Shown here piece by piece: positions 58,914 through 64,000 of a stretch of 64,000 bases of DNA (positions are counted from its first letter, which is position 1; each line of letters begins with the position of its first letter). Source of the DNA: Iodobacter violaceini (GTDB taxonomy: Bacteria > Pseudomonadota > Gammaproteobacteria > Burkholderiales > Chitinibacteraceae); contig NZ_JAAOLX010000001.1 of assembly GCF_011601265.1 (NCBI RefSeq), positions 496,001 through 560,000 of the forward strand. Direction: 5' to 3'. The translations under genes were made by a program, and so were the position numbers. The notes below the pieces were generated by a model. That model saw only the letters and a list, made by a program, of their open reading frames with translations. It was not told where the DNA came from and searched no databases.

Positions 58914-60161
58914 ATGAACGCAAATCAGTTCTCCCTCCTCTTTCTGTTTGCCTTAACGGCCAGCGTAATATTGCAACTCTGGCTGGCAATGCGCCATATC
59001 AACCATGTAAAACGCCACAGAGGCAGCGTTCCTGCTGAGTTTATCTCCGAAATTACCCAGGCCTCGCATCAGCGCGCCGCCGATTACACTGTGGCAAAAA
59101 CACGTTTTGGCATGATCGTTACTCTGTTTGAAGCCATGCTTTTGGGCGCATTTACTTTGGGCGGCGGGATTGAATGGCTGAATCAGCTGATATCAGGCTG
59201 GTTTACCTCATCGCTTTGGGCGGGCGTAGCCCTGATTATGGGCATTACCCTTATCCACAGCTTAATCACGCTGCCTTTTACTCTGATTTCCACATTTAAA
59301 ATTGAAGCTGGCTTTGGCTTTAATAATATGAGCGCCCAATTATTTATTGCCGACACACTTAAAACCACCGCTGTGGCCACCGTCATTGGCCTGCCGCTCT
59401 TAGCTGGCGTGTTATGGCTGATGGAGCAGATGGGCACATATTGGTGGCTATGGGTTTGGGCCGTATGGGTGGGCTTTTCACTCTTATTAATGTGGGCTTT
59501 TCCAACTTTTATTGCGCCTATTTTTAATAAATTTGAGCCGCTATCTGATCCGGATTTAAAAGAGCGGATCGAATCGCTGTTAAGCCGCTGCGGTTTTAAA
59601 ACCAATGGCATTTTTGTGATGGATGGCTCTAAGCGCTCCAGCCATGGCAATGCTTATTTCACCGGCCTTGGTAAAGCCAAGCGAATTGTATTTTTTGATA
59701 CCCTGCTCAAGCATTTAAATGCCAGTGAAGTAGCCGCCGTCCTGGCGCATGAATTAGGCCACTTTAAGCATCGCCATATTGCCAAACGCATGATTTGGAC
59801 CTTTGGCCTGATGCTGGGCATGCTGTGGGTTTTAGGGCAATTAAAACAAGAACTCTGGTTTTATCAGGGGCTTGGCGTCAGCAGCCAGTCCACGGCAACA
59901 GCACTGCTGCTGTTCTTTTTAGTGATGCCGGTGTTTACCTTTATTTTTGCCCCGGTCAGCTCAATGTCTTCGCGCAAACACGAGTATGAAGCCGATGCCT
60001 ACGCTGCCAAACAAGAATCAGCCCATGATCTGATTAATGCACTGGTAAAGCTTTATCGTGATAATGCCGCCACGCTGACGCCCGATCCTTTGCACAGCAT
60101 GTTTTACGATAGTCACCCGCCTGCAGCATTACGGATCGCAGCATTGAAAAAACTGAATTAG
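58914..60161 (+). CDS. M48 family Ste24-type integral-membrane metalloprotease
   Basis: 415 residues with about seven hydrophobic segments, resembling CAAX prenyl endopeptidase Ste24. Zinc motif HELGHFKHRH near 281-290; third ligand Glu in RKHEYEADAYAAKQ; DGSKRSSHGNAYFTG is a family signature. Bacterial members probably clear misfolded membrane proteins or process secreted peptides. No ribosome site is evident. Confidence 0.94.
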   Translation: MNANQFSLLFLFALTASVILQLWLAMRHINHVKRHRGSVPAEFISEITQASHQRAADYTVAKTRFGMIVTLFEAMLLGAFTLGGGIEWLNQLISGWFTSSLWAGVALIMGITLIHSLITLPFTLISTFKIEAGFGFNNMSAQLFIADTLKTTAVATVIGLPLLAGVLWLMEQMGTYWWLWVWAVWVGFSLLLMWAFPTFIAPIFNKFEPLSDPDLKERIESLLSRCGFKTNGIFVMDGSKRSSHGNAYFTGLGKAKRIVFFDTLLKHLNASEVAAVLAHELGHFKHRHIAKRMIWTFGLMLGMLWVLGQLKQELWFYQGLGVSSQSTATALLLFFLVMPVFTFIFAPVSSMSSRKHEYEADAYAAKQESAHDLINALVKLYRDNAATLTPDPLHSMFYDSHPPAALRIAALKKLN

Positions 60162-60201
60162 ACTAATTGCTAATATTGATCCCCTCAGAGAGAGAATAAA
60201 A

Positions 60202-60519
60202 ATGCTAAGCACAGAAAATTGCCAGGACGATGCCGCTAAACTCAGTGAAGTTGAAGCAGAAATGCTCTCTACCGATTTGCAGGATTGGATCGTTACTGAA
60301 GCCTATCTTGAGAAAACATTTCGCTTTAAAAACTTTTATGAAACCATGGGCTTTGTAAACGCAGTCGCCTGGATGGCCAATCAGCAAGATCACCACCCGG
60401 ATCTGGATGTCAGCTACAGCCGCTGCCGCGTGCGCTGGAATACCCATAGCGCCAATGGTGTCAGCCGTAATGATTTTATCTGTGCCGCACGCTCAGACGC
60501 ACTGCATAAGAAAAGCTAA
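60202..60519 (+). CDS. phhB: 4a-hydroxytetrahydrobiopterin dehydratase
   Basis: 105-residue pterin-4a-carbinolamine dehydratase (PCD/DCoH). The active-site motif is ANQQDHHPDLDVSYSRCRVRWNTH, with the preceding RFKNFYETMGFVNAVAWMA. It recycles the pterin cofactor of aromatic amino acid hydroxylases and can have other roles where none is present. GAGAGA before the ATG. The gene phhA is not in the window. Confidence 0.95.
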   Translation: MLSTENCQDDAAKLSEVEAEMLSTDLQDWIVTEAYLEKTFRFKNFYETMGFVNAVAWMANQQDHHPDLDVSYSRCRVRWNTHSANGVSRNDFICAARSDALHKKS

Positions 60520-60632
60520 GCATCTTCCGGGGCCAGCGCCCGGCCCCGGTATTTACTCGTATTGATGGCATTTGCCTGAATGATTTATCTGCGTTGCCCT
60601 ACTGGAACGCCCTCACTTTAAAAAGCAACTAC

Positions 60633-61511
60633 ATGACCGAAACAGCCCGTATCGTCGCTAGCCACGGCAAGTCTTATATTATTGAATGCGCGGGTGGCAA
60701 GCGCCTTCGGGCCAGCACCCGTGGTAAGAAAACGGATTACTCCTGTGGCGACTTAGTCGATATTCAAATTTTAAATGATGAACAAGCCGTCATTGAACGT
60801 GTTTTAGAACGCAAAACCCTGCTGTACCGCTCGGATGCATGGAAAAGCAAGCTGATTGCCGCCAATGTCACCCAGCTGATTATTGTGGTAGCTTCAGAGC
60901 CCAGCTTTTCAACCGAGCTGATCAGCCGCTGTGCCATTGCCGCCGAAGCCGGTGGCATTCAAACACTGATTTGCTTAAATAAATGCGATTTACCCTCAGC
61001 AGCGGCCGCCAGAGAGCGCCTGGAATACTTTGTAAACCTGGGCTACAAGCTGGTAGAGATTTCAGCGCTGGATAATATCGCGCCATTGCGTGAGTCATTA
61101 GTCGGGCATATTTCTGTGCTGGTAGGGCAGTCAGGAATGGGTAAATCCACCATTACCAATGCCCTTCTGCCCGATGCCAATGCCCGGGTCAATGAAATCT
61201 CGGTTGCGCTGGATTCTGGTAAACACACCACCACGAATGCTACTTTTTATCACCTGGATGCCGAATCAGCGCTGATAGATTCGCCAGGCCTGCAGTCATT
61301 TGGCCTGGCACATATTACGGCACAAGATTTACCCGCTTATTTCCCGGAGTTCAGAGAGCGCATCGGCACCTGCCGTTTTCATAATTGCCGCCACCGCCAG
61401 GAGCCCGATTGCGGTATGCGGGCGGGAGTGGAAGAAGGCACGATCAGCCCGCAAAGGCTTGCTCTGCTTCATCGCTTACAAGATGAATTAAGCTCTGGCA
61501 GCCGCTATTAA
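60633..61511 (+). CDS. rsgA: Ribosome small subunit-dependent GTPase RsgA
   Basis: 292-residue circularly permuted GTPase that releases late 30S assembly factors. OB domain first, then G4 (CLNKCDLP) before G1 (VGQSGMGKST), G2 (GKHTTTNATFYH) and G3 (DSPGLQSFGL). The C-terminal zinc domain has the Cys/His set CRFHNCRHRQEPDCG. ATG 60633 gives the usual N-terminus MTETARIVASHGKSY; an upstream in-frame ATG adds 13 residues. Confidence 0.97.
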   Translation: MTETARIVASHGKSYIIECAGGKRLRASTRGKKTDYSCGDLVDIQILNDEQAVIERVLERKTLLYRSDAWKSKLIAANVTQLIIVVASEPSFSTELISRCAIAAEAGGIQTLICLNKCDLPSAAAARERLEYFVNLGYKLVEISALDNIAPLRESLVGHISVLVGQSGMGKSTITNALLPDANARVNEISVALDSGKHTTTNATFYHLDAESALIDSPGLQSFGLAHITAQDLPAYFPEFRERIGTCRFHNCRHRQEPDCGMRAGVEEGTISPQRLALLHRLQDELSSGSRY

Positions 61512-61672
61512 ATAAATCAGCAGCACTTTATGTATGTTTGAGAAATGCACAGCCTAAGCTAAGCTAAATAAGAAATTAAGCCCAAAATATCCCGTATCCA
61601 TATTTTATTTTGCAGAATGCGATTTACTCTGCAAGCGGCCTGGTTTCTTATTTCAACAGCGAGGGATGATTA

Positions 61673-63184
61673 ATGAGCAAAGCAATAACCGTTCGCAGGC
61701 AATTTATCAGCCTGCTTTTGCTTATTATTTTATTATTGCTGACACAAACAGCCATTATCTGGCGCATTTCTTCTGAAGTACTGATCAATGGGCCACGCTA
61801 TCAGCGCATTATCACAAGTAAAGATTTAATTGCCGATGTACTCCCACCGCCAGCCAATCTGGTAGAAACACATTTACTGGCCCAGCAATTAATTAACAGT
61901 AACGATGGTGCGCAGCGGGCCCTGCTGATTCAGGACCTGAAAAAAGCCGTCGCAAACTTCGAAGAGCGGCAAAAATACTGGCAAAACAGCGCATTTCCCG
62001 CTTCCATTATTAACGCCATGCGTGATGCGGCTTATCCCCCGGCCCGGCAGTACTTAAGCCTTTTAAATCAGCAGCTGCTGCCCGCAATAGAAAACTACGA
62101 CAGCCTTTCTTTAAAAGAAACTGCCCTCAAATTACAAGCACTCTATGTAACTCACCGCAAAGCCATCGATGCCGTCGTTCCGCTTGCGCTGGCTTACCAG
62201 CAGCAGGAAGAAACAGCCGCCACTGAAACCAGTCAAAAAAGCAGTAAGCTGGCACTGGGCTTGCTAATCATCACCCTGATCATCATTACCTTTATTGTGG
62301 CCTCCACCTACAGGAAAGTGATCCGCATATTAGAAGCCGAGCCTGCTATGGCGAATGTGATGACCCACATTGCAGCAGGTAATTTACAAGTCGTTACCGC
62401 ACTGAATCCACAAGATGCAACGGGCCTGCTGGCAGGTATTAAGGCCATGGGGATGCATTTAAAGCTGGTTATTTCAGAAACCCAAAACTGCGTTGCAACG
62501 CTCTCTACCCTCTCTGCTCAGATTAACGCAACCTCACAGCAGCTGCGGGACTCCAGTGGTGAGCTGGCAAGCGGCATTGAGGCAAATACCAGCACTTTAA
62601 ATCTGCTCAGCGATACCACACGCCACACGCTTAAAAACAGCCAGCAGTCTGTTACGCAATCTAAAGACGCAGTTGCAGCCTCTAAAAATGGCGCACACAT
62701 CGTCAGAGAAACAGTCAGTGTGATGCGTAAAATCGCCAAAAAAGTCAGTATTGTTGACGACATTGCCTACCAGACTAATTTGCTGGCACTGAATGCTGCC
62801 ATTGAAGCCGCCAGAGCGGGAGAACACGGCAAAGGATTTGCTGTTGTCGCCACAGAAGTGCAAAAGCTGGCGCTCAGAAGCCAGATTGCAGCCTCTGATA
62901 TTGAAGCGCTGGCAAAAGAAAGTATCGATAAATCAGATGCCGCCATCCAGGCGCTGGATCAGATTGAAAACTCAATTCAGCGTACAGCCGATCTTATCTC
63001 GCAAATCTCCGAATCTGCGGCCAACCAATCCGGTGCAATTGGGCAAATGAGTGAAACCATGCGCCAATTTAACAGCATCTCCAGCATCAATGCCGCGCTT
63101 GCAGAGGAGTTGGGCGCAACATCCTCTGATATCGGCACTCAAACTCAGCTTGTGCAGGATAAAATTCAATTTTTTAAACTCTGA
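61673..63184 (+). CDS. Methyl-accepting chemotaxis protein
   Basis: 503 residues: transmembrane helix about 12-33, periplasmic sensor with long helices (34-187), second helix about 190-213, then a short signal-conversion segment and the coiled-coil signalling domain. The hairpin tip is [39 protein letters not shown], where CheA and CheW dock. The usual R in EVRxLA is Q. The C-terminus ends just after the coiled coil, with no CheR-binding pentapeptide. AGGGA precedes the ATG. Ligand unknown. Confidence 0.94.
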   Translation: MSKAITVRRQFISLLLLIILLLLTQTAIIWRISSEVLINGPRYQRIITSKDLIADVLPPPANLVETHLLAQQLINSNDGAQRALLIQDLKKAVANFEERQKYWQNSAFPASIINAMRDAAYPPARQYLSLLNQQLLPAIENYDSLSLKETALKLQALYVTHRKAIDAVVPLALAYQQQEETAATETSQKSSKLALGLLIITLIIITFIVASTYRKVIRILEAEPAMANVMTHIAAGNLQVVTALNPQDATGLLAGIKAMGMHLKLVISETQNCVATLSTLSAQINATSQQLRDSSGELASGIEANTSTLNLLSDTTRHTLKNSQQSVTQSKDAVAASKNGAHIVRETVSVMRKIAKKVSIVDDIAYQTNLLALNAAIEAARAGEHGKGFAVVATEVQKLALRSQIAASDIEALAKESIDKSDAAIQALDQIENSIQRTADLISQISESAANQSGAIGQMSETMRQFNSISSINAALAEELGATSSDIGTQTQLVQDKIQFFKL

Positions 63185-63431
63185 GCATTCCTTCAATTAA
63201 ACCAGAGAAAACGGCTAAGCCTGTTTCGGTTTACAGATAATATGCCAACAACAAAGCGCCAGGCTTCAGAACAATACCGGCACATTTAATCTGCGATTTG
63301 TTTCTTGTAAGTAAAAAACAGCAGTCTTCTTATATAAAAACAAGAAATTATTTACAATAAACACAGTTCACTCTATGACTAGCCACGCAAAGTAGGCAAA
63401 ATTAGCTTCTAATTTTTCGTAGTGATTCGAT
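63185..63431. other. Intergenic region before relA
   Basis: 247 bases of A/T-rich DNA without a gene. Possible promoter boxes such as TATAAAAACAAGAAATTATTT near 63330-63355 are visible, but no clear -35/-10 pair or terminator stands out. Confidence 0.4.
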
Positions 63432-64000
63432 ATGGTTGCCGTTACCCGCCCGCTTGCCCAATCTATTGCAGAAGCGGCAGATCCTGATCGCTGGCTCAGT
63501 GCCTTAACAGAGCGCTACCCGCCAACAGATATCGTACGCTTACGACAAGCACTGGACTGGGTCTTTGAACAGTACGGCCAGCGCATTCATACCGATACCG
63601 GCAGCTCGCTCTTTCAGCACGCCGTTGCCAGCGCCTCTATCGTGGCGGATTTACGCCTTGATGCCAATTCCGTCATCGCCACCCTTTTATTTGCCCTGCC
63701 TACCCAGCTGAATCAGCCTATGGAGCTGATCAACACCCACTTTGGCCCTGATGTCACGCGGCTGCTTGACGGTGCAAGCAAGGTCAGCCAATTACGCAGC
63801 CTGGCCCATCCTGCCGGTGGCAAAGCGGCAGATGCCGCACAGCAGATCGAGGCCGTACGCAAAATGCTGATCGCCATGGTGGAAGACATTCGCGCCGTGC
63901 TGATCAAGCTGGCCTGGCGTACCCAAACCATGCACGAGCTGGCTCAGGCTCCGGACGATGTACGCCGCCGTATTGCCCAGGAAACACTGGATCTGTTTGC
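63432..64000 (+). CDS. relA: GTP pyrophosphokinase RelA, N-terminal part
   Basis: The visible 189 residues begin MVAVTRPLAQSIAEAADPDR and cover the pseudo-hydrolase domain. The first His is kept (SSLFQHAVASASIVADL), but the HD pair of SpoT-type hydrolases is replaced by FA in IATLLFALPTQLNQ, as in synthase-only RelA (FP in E. coli). The enzyme should therefore only make (p)ppGpp, and a separate SpoT is expected elsewhere. Synthase, TGS and ACT domains lie beyond the window end. Confidence 0.94.
   Translation, partial: MVAVTRPLAQSIAEAADPDRWLSALTERYPPTDIVRLRQALDWVFEQYGQRIHTDTGSSLFQHAVASASIVADLRLDANSVIATLLFALPTQLNQPMELINTHFGPDVTRLLDGASKVSQLRSLAHPAGGKAADAAQQIEAVRKMLIAMVEDIRAVLIKLAWRTQTMHELAQAPDDVRRRIAQETLDLF

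Overview
The window is an ordinary chromosomal stretch of a betaproteobacterium. The gene orders tRNA-Val-thrS-infC-rpmI-rplT-pheS, tpiA-secG-tRNA-Leu-nuoA..N and carA-carB-greA-yhbY-rlmE-ftsH-folP-glmM are typical of that class. The base composition is moderate, and NuoL carries a His-rich loop. Together with a PEP-CTERM protein, HpnC and a betaproteobacterial proteasome homologue, this suggests a member of the Neisseriales such as the Iodobacter/Chitinibacter group. The taxonomic placement is inference. I see no prophage, insertion sequence, rRNA operon or CRISPR array.

Layout. 1-4634 (minus strand): a translation operon read as promoter, tRNA-Val, a Thr-rich leader peptide with a terminator, thrS, infC (probable ATA start), rpmI, rplT and pheS (cut by the window edge). 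5065-8906 (plus): a translationally coupled pair of a PEP-CTERM protein and a large secreted subtilase. 9427-25558 (minus): tpiA, secG, tRNA-Leu, the complete 14-gene complex I operon nuoA-N and a DUF2818 gene. 25758-29497 (plus): the phosphate transporter pstSCAB without phoU. 29645-34422 (minus): BON protein, glmM, folP, ftsH. 34540-41831: rlmE and yhbY (divergent), a DUF4149 protein, greA, carB, carA (with a promoter and leader hairpin) and a glutathione peroxidase.

41855-51254 is a mixed housekeeping and accessory region: DUF1841, a BepA-like protease, a YqaA-type membrane protein, frataxin cyaY, the small lipoprotein lptM, a Lrp/AsnC regulator divergent from lysA, a thermonuclease-like lipoprotein, a membrane HD-GYP phosphodiesterase, hpnC, a ComEA-like DNA-binding protein and a cysteine synthase/desulfhydrase-like enzyme. 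51285-51396 is a G/C-tract inverted repeat. 51463-64000: a prolyl-4-hydroxylase-like enzyme, purB, a DUF945 protein, an NTF2-like protein, hslO, a proteasome-family Ntn hydrolase, pncC, orn, an Ste24-like protease, phhB, rsgA, a chemoreceptor and the start of relA.

The most interesting signals are regulatory. The thrS leader has every part of a ribosome-mediated threonine attenuator: a 9-residue peptide with four Thr codons, mutually exclusive pairings and a U-tract terminator. carAB has a strong sigma70-type promoter followed almost at once by a terminator-like hairpin. infC seems to start at ATA. The tRNA-Val has C at the nearly invariant U33 position. Among proteins, the stand-outs are the proteasome-like hydrolase and the PEP-CTERM/subtilase pair.
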